Origin: CAMEON01 sp964427175
GTDB lineage: Bacteria; Bacillota; Clostridia; Oscillospirales; CAG-272
Length of the DNA: 26,641 bases
Direction of reading: 5' to 3'
Assembly (NCBI GenBank): GCA_964427175.1
Contig: CAYRTP010000014.1
Coordinates: 1-26,641 of the forward strand
Shown in pieces: positions 8,301 to 15,461 of the stretch. Below the pieces are notes generated by a model, which saw only the letters and a list, made by a program, of their open reading frames with translations, ran no database searches and was not told the DNA's origin. Made by a program: the position numbers and the translations under genes. The first letter of the stretch is position 1; each line of letters begins with the position of its first letter.

Positions 8301-9242
8301 TACCTGCGGGGGTTGGAGTGCCCTTGCCTGGAGTCCGAGTGCGGCCCCTACACCTTCGGTCTGCGTCGGGTGGACCGCAAACGGCGGGACATCCGTGCCC
8401 GTGCCGAGATCCTGTACCGTTTGGCGACCCTGCGCGCTCTGTACTACGCCGACACCGCCAACCGTCGGGAATCTTTCCTGTACCTGGCCGAGGCCATTCT
8501 GATGGGACATACCGACGCTTTGGATGACCTGGCCCGCATTTTTGACTATGAAAGGAAGCATCCCCGCGTGTCATCGGGACAGGACAACCGCCGCCGATGG
8601 TTGGGCATGGGACGGAAGGCCAGGGTCCGTCGCCGTATGCGGGAGAACGACGGGATGCTGAATCGGAACCACCGCGCCTTCCACGTCTACCAGGAGTGGT
8701 TGAGCGACTACTATACCGCCCGATTGCCCGAACCTCTGCCCTTCAGCTACGCCATGAAGCCCACCGCCATCCCCACGGACCTGCCCGAGTACGTGACGGC
8801 TCCCGTCACCGAGCTCATGAGGGCCAACGCTCTGCAATATCTGGGTGAGTGCTTCTACGAGGGCTTCGGGCTGCCCGCCGATGCCGCCGCCGCCGTGACC
8901 TGCTATCGGGCGGTGCTGGCCCATGATCCCAAGAGCGGTCCCAACCCGACCCGATCGGTGGTCCAGGCTACCTACAGTCTGGGCTGGTGCCTGGTCTACG
9001 GCAAGGGGACCGCGGTCAACTGCCAGGAGGGTATCCGGCTTCTGACCTCGGTTTCCAGGTTCCACGCGGGTGCCTGCTACACCTTGGGTGTCTGCCATGA
9101 GGAGGGCCGAGGTGTGGTGACCGTTGACTACCGAGAAGCCGTCAAGTTCTACCGTAAGGCCCAGCGCCTGGGCCACCCCGAGGCCGCCGTGCGGGTGGCC
9201 GCCCTGGAGAAACAGCTCCGAGCGAGGGGGAGTGGGGTGTGA
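5322..9242 (+). CDS. TIR-like domain plus Sel1-repeat protein, 1306 residues
   Basis: Residues 1-130 resemble a TIR fold: first strand YLCVTYAQDD, helix ending LTRYGFRYSCIN, GEILAQSSLLIALTSS (41-59 region), a Glu at 65 where the catalytic Glu of NADase TIRs would be expected, and an AETVASDIRHALERGLSVLCVSL segment. From about 160 onward come about 14 or more Sel1 repeats of 36 residues (pattern A-LG-Y--G-GV--D---A---Y--AA--G), for example 162-198, 454-489, 526-561, 562-597, 1211-1284. They are interrupted by linkers at 305-410, 612-655 and 850-1165. No signal peptide or membrane segment is seen, so it is cytoplasmic. AAAGGAG lies 7 nt upstream of the ATG. Sel1 repeats act as protein-binding scaffolds; TIR domains act in signalling or NAD+ cleavage. 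The function here is unknown. Confidence 0.85.
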   Translation: MNPYLCVTYAQDDRQESDLFCRSLTRYGFRYSCINQLSDPDRRGEILAQSSLLIALTSSAAVKAETVASDIRHALERGLSVLCVSLEENELDHRFCTGTAGGAVLIPSPSEDTTDRHALTLFVHRLFVRHLARYGDCFTEARCDDNVYGRLIRCAYYAHCGDGEACFELGRAYELGLGVPMLEKEAAIWLGKAAEQGITDALIRIGQLKLAGNGTDRDPEGAFGTFVRAAELGDIRGVYRQALCYLDGQGVIKDPVHAIECLKLAAAQQYAPAIYRLAILHREGVGVDRDVHTALRYLYAVCKRGYTDEDDTLIPLPISVYGDRRPIRYTCITMRQMRHTRLTEQTQSASGRRSRASADRSFGRNIIRSRELPEDRWVYRLGVLYASEYGRVSDEEVDTIDSYSIYEEEWTRADAALAAYELGRLLAVGSPADNLRPSPTRALVWYRYAARLGHTEALYELGDAYRRGYGTPADTARSVELFRLAADRGSERGQFAYAVCCERGIGMAVDQREAFRRYKQSAEGGFAPAQNNLGGCYEAGIGVPRNMVAAVEWYASAANAGQPDGQCRLGICYELGRGVSVDMDKALRLYDLAAEQGHAYALYRRALCYDRDTRADGEGEPETLEVEMVTASEGRRDSIHRHGDDRLPAETEHRVAIDHTRAAALYKRAADLGVPEAAYALYLCHRLERGISRDERAEIRYLRWAAEGGCLQASYELGLCYMEGNGLPRDQRAAVARFTHTVGLWRACLEDSRLMAHLSESGNLPPDALTLRQAAGGALYMLGYCALYGLGEGRDNRTVDPAVKPDPASVAKAAALFREAAEIDHVGAVIMRGDLHAYGLLNLDTVSGADESLDLYLDAIQLGTIQSGTEKYTRGISLRDPTDNTMDALMSVAERALAVARDPESSGDAHMAQVNAWRSYSDCAARGGTDALVAMAECLYRGWGTAPNPTASMRMLRRAEAMNGGRVEASLWLGDFLRSQWGGTPNPDEADEVYLRGLECPCLESECGPYTFGLRRVDRKRRDIRARAEILYRLATLRALYYADTANRRESFLYLAEAILMGHTDALDDLARIFDYERKHPRVSSGQDNRRRWLGMGRKARVRRRMRENDGMLNRNHRAFHVYQEWLSDYYTARLPEPLPFSYAMKPTAIPTDLPEYVTAPVTELMRANALQYLGECFYEGFGLPADAAAAVTCYRAVLAHDPKSGPNPTRSVVQATYSLGWCLVYGKGTAVNCQEGIRLLTSVSRFHAGACYTLGVCHEEGRGVVTVDYREAVKFYRKAQRLGHPEAAVRVAALEKQLRARGSGV

Positions 9243-9246
9243 GAAT

Positions 9247-9407
9247 GGGAAAACGTGCCTCCTGGCGTCCGACAGGCAAAGCCTGTCAGGGGCTTTTGCA
9301 AAAGCCCCTTAAGAATCCCCAAAACCTTTAAAAAAGGGATTATTGGGCTGCAAGAGGACACCAGGAGCCATAGCGGTTATCACCATGGGGCCCCTGCCCC
9401 ATTGGTG
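9247..9407 (+). repeat. Dispersed two-hairpin repeat, copy B
   Basis: Starts 5 nt after the TIR-Sel1 stop (GGGAAAACGTGCCTCC). It has an extra small hairpin GACAGGC/GCCTGTC (9271-9287), then a 10-bp hairpin AGGGGCTTTT/AAAAGCCCCT (9288-9309), the conserved AAGAATCCCCAAAACCTTT (9311-9329), the ACACCAGGAGCC segment, and the closing hairpin CACCATGGGGC/GCCCCATTGGTG (9381-9407). Confidence 0.75.
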
Positions 9408-9431
9408 CATGGACCGAAATCGCAAACGAAT

Positions 9432-9465
9432 ATCGCCCCCACAGGCATTTGCCTGTAGGGGCGAT
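9432..9465. terminator. Intrinsic terminator between convergent genes
   Basis: A 15-bp stem (arms 9432-9446 and 9451-9465, one C/A mismatch, 4-nt loop) followed by TCTTTT on +. It can end the TIR-Sel1 transcript on + and probably the lipoprotein transcript on -. Confidence 0.8.
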
Positions 9466-9493
9466 TCTTTTGGTTAGGGCTTCACGCCATCCG

Positions 9494-9805
9494 TTAATGC
9501 ATGAAGCGGGGAAGGATGCCGCGTCCCTCGGGGCCCTGATCGGTGACGGTGGGAGGATCACCGGCATCGCCGTCAGGGGCGACCGTACCCGCGTCGGGGT
9601 CCATGGGCTTATCGGTGTTCGAGCCGGAGCCGTTGTTGTTCCCCGTGGAGGGCGTGGTGGTCGTCTGGTTGCCGCCGGCCGTCGTGTCGCCGGGGTTTTT
9701 ATCGTCGTTTCGGGTACAGGCGACCGAACACAGCATGACCGAGGACAGGATCAGCGCGGAAAGACCCAACGCCGCCGCCCGTTTGGTGCTTTGGTTTGCT
9801 TTCAT
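9494..9805 (-). CDS. Small secreted lipoprotein-like protein of unknown function
   Basis: A 103-residue protein: a basic N-terminus (KANQSTKR), a hydrophobic core, then SVAC with Cys30 as the likely lipidated residue; the lipobox is imperfect at -3, and Cys26 is an alternative. The rest is a disordered Thr/Asn/Gly/Asp-rich tail ending GRGILPRFMH, with no recognisable domain. The start at 9805 is chosen because it begins the signal peptide; GAAAGG lies about 12 nt upstream. It stands alone on the minus strand, with the ABC operon ending upstream behind a terminator. It resembles only the exported linker part of a lipoprotein, so it could be the remnant of a longer gene. Confidence 0.6.
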   Translation of the reverse strand: MKANQSTKRAAALGLSALILSSVMLCSVACTRNDDKNPGDTTAGGNQTTTTPSTGNNNGSGSNTDKPMDPDAGTVAPDGDAGDPPTVTDQGPEGRGILPRFMH

Positions 9806-10069
9806 TGTATGACCATACCTTTCGGGCAAGGCTCGCGGTCGGTTCGAAGGGCTCCGAGCCGCACCTTGCCGGGATGTTTCGCGCGATGCGACCCCTGCGG
9901 GGCCTTTTCAGTCCCACAGGGAGAGTCACAGCCTGTGGTTTACAGCAGGCCGTGACCTGTTGTAAGTACCATTGAAATCTGAGCAGATGCTTCCGCCTCG
10001 ATCTTCGTCTGTGGCTCTGTGGGTAGTATGGACATACGGGATGACGGGTATGAGTGGAAAAAATTGGCC
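9806..10069. other. Intergenic region with three consecutive hairpins; no gene seen
   Basis: Part of the 382-nt gap between the lipoprotein start and the ABC operon end. Perfect or near-perfect stems are at 9825-9870 (outer 7-bp GGCAAGG/CCTTGCC), 9892-9902 (CCCC/GGGG with TGC loop) and 9925-9956 (11-bp arms with one A/C mismatch, 10-nt loop). On the minus strand they would form the 5' leader of the lipoprotein gene. I could not match them to a known riboswitch, SRP RNA, 6S RNA, tmRNA or RNase P. The remainder, 9957-10069, shows nothing recognisable. Confidence 0.5.
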
Positions 10070-10131
10070 GATCATTTTTGAAAGTTTTTTCAGGATTCTT
10101 AAGGAGCTTTTTTTCAAAAAAGCTCCTTAAG
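10070..10131 (-). repeat. Dispersed repeat, copy C (partial)
   Basis: Read on the minus strand: a long hairpin TTAAGGAGC/GCTCCTTAA (10098-10131, up to 16 bp) followed by AGAATCCTGAAAAAACTTTC, which matches the conserved segment of the other copies. The GTGCCTCCGG start and the second hairpin are not recognisable. It lies 3' of the ABC operon on the same strand, beyond two other hairpins. Confidence 0.6.
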
Positions 10132-10136
10132 TGGGG

Positions 10137-10184
10137 TTTGGGGCAAAGCCCCAAAAGGCTCTCCCGTGGCGGGGAGAGCCTTTT
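10137..10184 (-). terminator. Terminator of the ABC exporter operon, two adjacent hairpins
   Basis: A 13-bp perfect stem (10153-10165 with 10172-10184, AAAAGGCTCTCCC and its complement) starts 3 nt after the stop at 10188 and ends in TTTT on the minus strand. An 8-bp hairpin TTTGGGGC/GCCCCAAA (10137-10155) overlaps its base. Confidence 0.8.
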
Positions 10185-10187
10185 GCG

Positions 10188-12044
10188 TTACGTAAACTGC
10201 GCGTTATACAGCGAAGCGTAGAATCCGCCCGCCGCGAGCAGCTGGTCATGGGTGCCCGCCTCGGTCACCAGGCCGTCGCGGACCACCAGGATGCGGTCGG
10301 CGTTCTTGACGGTGGAGAGACGGTGGGCAATGACGAAGCAGGTCCGCCCCTTCATGAGCTCGTAGAGGGCATCCTGGATCAGCTTTTCGGTGCGGGAGTC
10401 CACGTTGGAGGTGGCCTCGTCCAGAATCAGGATGGGCGCGTCCGACAGCATGGCGCGGGCGATGGTCAGGAGCTGCTTCTGGCCCTTGGAGATGTTCACG
10501 CCGTCGTCCGAGAGAACGGTCATGTAGCCCTCGGGCAGGGACTCGATGAAATGGTGGATGTGCGCCGCCTTGGCCGCCTTCACCACGTCCTCCATGGTGG
10601 CACCCTCGGTACCGTACACAATGTTATCGTAGACCGTACCGCAGAACAGCCAGGTGTCCTGAAGCACCATGGTGTAGGCCCGCCGCAGGCTGTCGCGGGT
10701 CAGATCGGTGATCTCGTGGCCGTCCACGGTGACGGTGCCGCTCTGCTTGTCGTAGAAGCGCATGAGCAGGTTGATGACCGTGGTCTTGCCCGCGCCCGTG
10801 GGACCTACGATGGCGATGAGCTCGCCCTTGTCGGCGTGGAGGTCCAGCCCGTGGAGGATCTCCTTCTCGTGGACGTAGCCGAAGCGGACCTTGTCCATGT
10901 CCACGATGCCTCGTGTGTCGGTCAGCACGTGAGCATCCGCCTTGTCCGCAGGCTCGGCGGGCTCGTCCAGCAGATTGAAAATGCGCTCCGCCGCCGATGC
11001 CGCCGACTGGAACTCACTCAAAATATTGGCAAACTCGTTGATGGGGCCCGAGAACTTGCGGGAATACTGCACGAAGGAGGACACGTCGCCCAGGTTGATG
11101 ATGAGCAGGGGATGGAGCCCCGTCACGGTCAGGGTCATGAGGTAGAAAACGCCGCCCAGTACCGTAATGAGGGTCAGGGAAAGATTGTTGACGAAGTTGA
11201 CCGTAGGGCCGATGACCGATCCCTGGTAGTCGGCGCGGGAGTAGGCCTCGCAGGCCTCGCGGTTGTGCACGTCGAAGCGAGAAACGATCTCGGATTCGCT
11301 GTTGTAGGCCTTGATGGTGCGGTGGCCCGACAGCATCTCCTCGGCGTAGCCGTTGAGCTCGCCCAGCATGGCCGAGCGCTTGCGGAACAGGGGGCGGATC
11401 TTCTTGGTCTTGTAGCGGGTGAACAGGATGGACACGGGGACCGTGATCACGAAGACGCAGAGGAGCAGGGGGGAGATGATGAGCATCATGACCAGGGAGC
11501 CCACCACCGTAATGACGCTGGCGCAGATCTGCAGCAGATCGTGGGACAGGGACGCGTTGACCGTGTCGATATCGTAGGAGATGTGGGAGACGATCTCACC
11601 CGTCTGATGGGTGTCGAAGTAGCTGACGGGGAGCTCGGTCAGGTGGGCGAAGACCTCCTTGCGCATGGTGTAGGAGATCCGCTGGCTGATCCAGGCCATG
11701 AGCACCGCCAGGATGTAGGACATGACCGCCGAAACGGCGTAGAAGATGATGAGGAGGATGCAGTAGGCCTTGACGGTCTCAAAATCCACCGCCCCCTTGG
11801 CGTTGGCACCGTCGAAGGGGTTGATGGCGTTGATGACGATACCCGACAGGGCGGGTCCCGCCAGGGCCAGGAGGTTGGAGGCCAGCATCATGATGAATGC
11901 GGCCAGCATGGCCCACTTGTAATGGAGCATATAGCGCAGGACGCGGCCCAGGATCTGGGTGCGGCGGCCCTTGTCCATTTTTTGATTTTGAGCGGCGCGG
12001 GGATCGTTGATGGAACGGCCCATGCCTCGGTTCTGATTATTCAA
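10188..12044 (-). CDS. ABC exporter half-transporter, consensus-ATPase subunit
   Basis: A 618-residue half-transporter: six-helix exporter membrane domain (about 40-340) and nucleotide-binding domain (about 380-618). Walker A GPTGAGKT is at 414-421, Walker B ILILDE at 538-543 with the catalytic Glu543, and the switch His574 in VIAHRLS. The signature motif is degenerate: ISKGQ (518-522) instead of LSGGQ. TTG at 12044 is chosen as start because a strong GGAGGT (12057-12052) lies 7 nt upstream; ATG at 12023 is 28 nt away. It overlaps the upstream gene by 8 nt. With its partner it should form a heterodimeric multidrug or lipid exporter in the inner membrane; the substrate cannot be told. Confidence 0.9.
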   Translation of the reverse strand: MNNQNRGMGRSINDPRAAQNQKMDKGRRTQILGRVLRYMLHYKWAMLAAFIMMLASNLLALAGPALSGIVINAINPFDGANAKGAVDFETVKAYCILLIIFYAVSAVMSYILAVLMAWISQRISYTMRKEVFAHLTELPVSYFDTHQTGEIVSHISYDIDTVNASLSHDLLQICASVITVVGSLVMMLIISPLLLCVFVITVPVSILFTRYKTKKIRPLFRKRSAMLGELNGYAEEMLSGHRTIKAYNSESEIVSRFDVHNREACEAYSRADYQGSVIGPTVNFVNNLSLTLITVLGGVFYLMTLTVTGLHPLLIINLGDVSSFVQYSRKFSGPINEFANILSEFQSAASAAERIFNLLDEPAEPADKADAHVLTDTRGIVDMDKVRFGYVHEKEILHGLDLHADKGELIAIVGPTGAGKTTVINLLMRFYDKQSGTVTVDGHEITDLTRDSLRRAYTMVLQDTWLFCGTVYDNIVYGTEGATMEDVVKAAKAAHIHHFIESLPEGYMTVLSDDGVNISKGQKQLLTIARAMLSDAPILILDEATSNVDSRTEKLIQDALYELMKGRTCFVIAHRLSTVKNADRILVVRDGLVTEAGTHDQLLAAGGFYASLYNAQFT

Positions 12045-13815
12045 GGATAGCACCTCCCATCTGGGATTCTGCGATCTCGCGGTAGACCGCGCAGGTCTCG
12101 TGGAGCTGATCGTGGGTTCCGCATCCGATGACGGCACCCCGGTCCATGACCAGGATGAGGTCCGCGTGCTTGATGGAGCTGACACGCTGGGCCACGATGA
12201 CCGTGGTGGGGGCGGTGTCCCCCAGCTCGGCGGCATCCTCCTGCAGAGCCTTGCGGAGGGCGGCATCGGTGCGGTAGTCCAGGGCCGAGGAGGCATCGTC
12301 CAGCACCAAAATGTCGGGATGGCCCGCCAGGGCGCGGGCGATGAGCAATCTCTGCTTCTGACCGCCGCTCAGGTTGGTGCCCTTGACGGTCAGCTTGTGG
12401 TCGTAGCCCTCGGCCAGCTTGGAAATGAATTCGTGGGCCTGGGCCATGGTGGCGGCACGGACCACCTGCTCGTGGGAAATATCCCGCCCAAAGCGGATAT
12501 TGTCCTCAATGCTCCCCGCGTAGAGGAAGTCATTCTGCATGGCGATGCCGAAGCGTCCGCGGAGCTCCGAGGGGGTCATGGTGCGGATATCCCGCCCGCC
12601 GATGCGGATGGTGCCGTCCTCGCGGGGGACCTGGTAGAACCGCATGAGCAGGGAGAGCAGGGTGGTCTTACCGCTGCCCGTGGCACCGATGATACCCAGA
12701 GTCCCGCCTCGGGGCAGGTCGAAGGATACGTCGCAGGTGTTGAGGGTCTTGCCGCGGTAGGAGAAGTTGACCTGCTCAAAGGAGATGTAGCGGTCGCTAT
12801 TTTCGGGCAGAGCCATAGCCCCTGCCGAGGCGGCCTCGCTGACATCCTGCCCCTTGGCATCCAGGACCTCACAGATGCGGTTCATGGAGGCGGCACCCTT
12901 GGTGGTCATCATGAAGATACGGGTGATGGACAAGAGGGCGTTGGAAAGGATGGTGAAATACTGGATGAAGGAAATAATGGTACCGGGCAGACACAGTCCC
13001 TGGTTGACCCGCAGAGCACCCACGAACATCACCGCCACCAACCCGACGTTGAGAAACAGGTTGATCAGGGGATTGGACACCGACATATTGGCCGAGGCGC
13101 GGAGGCTGTCCCGTGCCAGTTGGTCATTGACCGTATCGTAACGTCCCCGCTCGTACTCCTTGCGGGACAGAGCCTTGATGACACGGATGCCCTGGGTATC
13201 CTCGCGGACCACCCGTACCATCGCGTCGCCCGCTTGCTGGGACTCGCGGAACAGGGGAACACCCCGCTTGGACACGATCCACACCGTCAGCACGATGAGG
13301 GGCATCACCGAGAACATCACCAGGGTCAGTACAGGGTCCAGGGCCAAGGTGATGAGCAGACCGCCCACCAGCAGAATGGGGGCGCGGACACCCAGCCGCT
13401 GCATCATGCCCACCATGTGGTGGACGTTGTAGGTGTCGGAGGTCAGACGGGACTCCAGGGATGGCACCGTAAAGGCATCCGCCTGGGCGCAGGACAGCCG
13501 CATGGTGGAGTCAAAGAGATCGTGGCGGATAGCGGTGGCCACGTCCTTGGCCACGAAGGCCGCCATACGGTTGGCGATGATGTTGAATACCAAAGCCGCC
13601 ACGGCGCAGACCGCCATGACCCCGCCCCACAGCAAAATGGAGCGCACACCGCCTTGGATGTTCCCCGCGCTTGCGTAGTTGACGATGATCTCGTCCAGGA
13701 TCATACCCAGTATGTAGGGGAGCGCCAATTCCACCAGCGTACCTGCGATCTTAATGGTGAGTCCCACCGACATCCGCCCCATGAAGGGCCTCAGGTAGGC
13801 AAACAGACGTTTCAA
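12037..13815 (-). CDS. ABC exporter half-transporter, degenerate-site subunit
   Basis: A 592-residue half-transporter: membrane domain (about 15-320), nucleotide-binding domain (about 345-592). Walker A GATGSGKT (377-384) and signature LSGGQ (482-486) are intact, but the residue after Walker B is Asp507 instead of the catalytic Glu (VLDDASS), and the switch His is replaced by Gln543 (VAQRVSS). This is the reverse pattern of the partner gene and matches heterodimeric exporters of the TM287/288, LmrCD and BmrCD type, in which one ATP site is inactive. The start is TTG at 13815: an in-frame TGA lies three codons upstream and AAGGAG precedes it by about 10 nt. Confidence 0.9.
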   Translation of the reverse strand: MKRLFAYLRPFMGRMSVGLTIKIAGTLVELALPYILGMILDEIIVNYASAGNIQGGVRSILLWGGVMAVCAVAALVFNIIANRMAAFVAKDVATAIRHDLFDSTMRLSCAQADAFTVPSLESRLTSDTYNVHHMVGMMQRLGVRAPILLVGGLLITLALDPVLTLVMFSVMPLIVLTVWIVSKRGVPLFRESQQAGDAMVRVVREDTQGIRVIKALSRKEYERGRYDTVNDQLARDSLRASANMSVSNPLINLFLNVGLVAVMFVGALRVNQGLCLPGTIISFIQYFTILSNALLSITRIFMMTTKGAASMNRICEVLDAKGQDVSEAASAGAMALPENSDRYISFEQVNFSYRGKTLNTCDVSFDLPRGGTLGIIGATGSGKTTLLSLLMRFYQVPREDGTIRIGGRDIRTMTPSELRGRFGIAMQNDFLYAGSIEDNIRFGRDISHEQVVRAATMAQAHEFISKLAEGYDHKLTVKGTNLSGGQKQRLLIARALAGHPDILVLDDASSALDYRTDAALRKALQEDAAELGDTAPTTVIVAQRVSSIKHADLILVMDRGAVIGCGTHDQLHETCAVYREIAESQMGGAILE

Positions 13816-13861
13816 GCTGAATCAACTCCTTCCAAAAATTCAGATGTATGCAATCAATATA

Positions 13862-13890
13862 ATTATAACACAAAAATACCTGTATTGCAA
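13862..13890 (-). promoter_or_regulatory. Sigma-A promoter of the ABC exporter operon
   Basis: On the minus strand TTGCAA (13890-13885), a 17-bp spacer, then TATAAT (13867-13862). The leader before the TTG start is only about 40 nt, which leaves little room for attenuation. Confidence 0.8.
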
Positions 13891-13949
13891 GTTCTTTGCC
13901 GCAAAAAGACAAAAAACTGCCATACAGGTATAAAATAGAGAGAAAACCC

Positions 13950-15356
13950 TCATTTCACCCGTCGGATGCGGGCGATGAAGAAGCCGTCGGTGCGGTTTTC
14001 GTCGGGGAGGAGGGTCACCATACCGCCCTCCGAGATAATATCCGAAACCGAGCCGTCCTTGGCGGGGAAAGCGAAATTCAAGGGCTCGAATTCGGGGTGA
14101 GCGGCCAGGAACGCGGTCACCACGTTCTGATTCTCGGCAGGAAGGATAGTGCAGGTGGAGTAGACCAGCACCCCGCCCACTTTGAGGTAACCCGCCGAGG
14201 CCTCCAGGATGGCCGCCTGAATAGCGGGGAGTCGGGCCGATTCGGCCAGGTCCTTGTGGCGGATCTCGGGCTTCTTGGCGATGACACCCAGGCCCGAGCA
14301 GGGAACGTCGCAGAGCACCCGATCACACGTGCCCAGCAGATGGGGGGCGGGGTCACGGGCATCCCGTTCGTCAGCGGTGACAATGGAGAGCCCCAGCCGT
14401 TCGGCACCTGACGTGATGAGGGACAGCTTGCTCTTGTGGAGATCAAAGGCGTGGACCTCACCTTGATTCTTCATGGACAGGGCGATGCCGAAGGTCTTGG
14501 AGCCGGGGCAGGCGCAGGTGTCGGCCGCCACGTCTCCCGATCGCGCGTCCAAAGCCGCCACGCAGAGCTGGGAGGCCTCGTCCTGGACAAAGAAATCCCC
14601 TCGCTCAAAGGCCTCGGTGGCAGTCAAAGCTCCCTCGGGCACCCGCAAAGCGTGGGGCGCGTAGAGGGCGGGCTTGACGGTCAATCCGTGGGAAGCCAGG
14701 TCCTCGGCCAAAGCCTCGGGAGTGGTCTTTTCGGTGTTGACCCGCACCGTAATGGGGGGCTTGTCCCCAAAGGCGGTCAGAACCGACAGAGCACGCTTGT
14801 AGCCCAACGCCTCGGCAAAAATCTCACACAGCGACACGGGAACGCCGCAGCAGACCGCCATAGCCTTCATAGGATCGGCCAGATCGGGGAATCGTGCTGT
14901 CCAGTCGGCGGGGGTGGTCAGCTTGTTCTCCCGCGGAGCCCGGCTTCCGTCGGACGCGGGGGGCAGGGAAGCCTCAAACCGCAGGTAGGCCCGCAGGACG
15001 GCGTTGACGTACCCCGATACCTTGCGGGGGACCAGGGAGACCGTCTCGTCCAGGGCGGCGTGATCGGGCACGCGGTCCAGGTATATGAGCTGGTAGAGCC
15101 CCATGCACAGAGCCAGGCGGACGCTGTCGTCCAGCTCGGCCGCGGGACGGGAGGAGAACTTGCCCAACAGGTATTCCAGGGTGGTCTTGCGCTCGATCAC
15201 GCCGTAGACCAGGGCGGTGTAGAGATGCCGATCCGCATCGCTCATGGGATTGCGGCGCAGAGCCGTGTCCACCGCGATGTTTCCGTATTTGCCCCGCTCC
15301 ACGGCAATCAGCGTGGATAACGCCAGCGCACGGGGTGACGTGTTGGAGTTTGCCAT
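13950..15356 (-). CDS. rsmB: 16S rRNA (cytosine-5) methyltransferase, RsmB family
   Basis: A 468-residue protein. Residues about 1-130 form a NusB-like RNA-binding domain (SPRALALSTLIAVERGKYGNIAVD...). The SAM-dependent methyltransferase domain follows, with motif I DTCACPGSKT (279-288; usual form DxCAAPGGKT, here Ser for the second Gly), motif IV DVPCSG with Cys353, and motif VI YSTCTI with Cys402, the expected nucleophile. RsmB methylates C967 of 16S rRNA in E. coli. AAGGAG lies about 7 nt before the ATG. It is last in the aroF-fakA-pheA-rsmB strand cluster; a copy of the dispersed repeat separates it from pheA. Confidence 0.92.
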   Translation of the reverse strand: MANSNTSPRALALSTLIAVERGKYGNIAVDTALRRNPMSDADRHLYTALVYGVIERKTTLEYLLGKFSSRPAAELDDSVRLALCMGLYQLIYLDRVPDHAALDETVSLVPRKVSGYVNAVLRAYLRFEASLPPASDGSRAPRENKLTTPADWTARFPDLADPMKAMAVCCGVPVSLCEIFAEALGYKRALSVLTAFGDKPPITVRVNTEKTTPEALAEDLASHGLTVKPALYAPHALRVPEGALTATEAFERGDFFVQDEASQLCVAALDARSGDVAADTCACPGSKTFGIALSMKNQGEVHAFDLHKSKLSLITSGAERLGLSIVTADERDARDPAPHLLGTCDRVLCDVPCSGLGVIAKKPEIRHKDLAESARLPAIQAAILEASAGYLKVGGVLVYSTCTILPAENQNVVTAFLAAHPEFEPLNFAFPAKDGSVSDIISEGGMVTLLPDENRTDGFFIARIRRVK

Positions 15357-15375
15357 AGGGTGCTCCTTAGATTGG

Positions 15376-15461
15376 TATTGATAAAAAACTTTTTTAAAAG
15401 TTTTTTGGAGTTCTTAGCACCTTTTTGCAAAAAGGTGCTAAGCTGCCGGAGGCACGCTCTC
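15376..15461 (-). repeat. Dispersed repeat, copy D
   Basis: On the minus strand it begins immediately after the pheA stop codon with GAGAGCGTGCCTCCGGCAGC. It continues with a fully palindromic 30-nt hairpin (15413-15442, TTAGCACC...GGTGCTAA), the conserved AACTCCAAAAAACTTT, and an A/T hairpin AAAAAACTTTT/AAAAGTTTTTT (15383-15406). The second GC-rich hairpin is absent. The main hairpin is identical to that of copy F. Confidence 0.75.

Noticed and set aside
9806..10069. Known riboswitch or housekeeping RNA in the lipoprotein leader
   Set aside because: Compared by eye with cobalamin, glycine, c-di-GMP, ydaO, SRP, 6S, tmRNA and RNase P consensus elements without a match.
10131..12050. A 639-residue open frame on + opposite the ABC gene
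   Set aside because: It is antisense to a gene with clear ABC motifs, is rich in Gly/His/Val/Asp typical of shadow frames in GC-rich DNA, and has no domain or ribosome binding site.
12100..13938. A 612-residue open frame on + opposite the second ABC gene
   Set aside because: Same shadow effect; the opposite strand has a promoter, TTG start and full ABC motifs.
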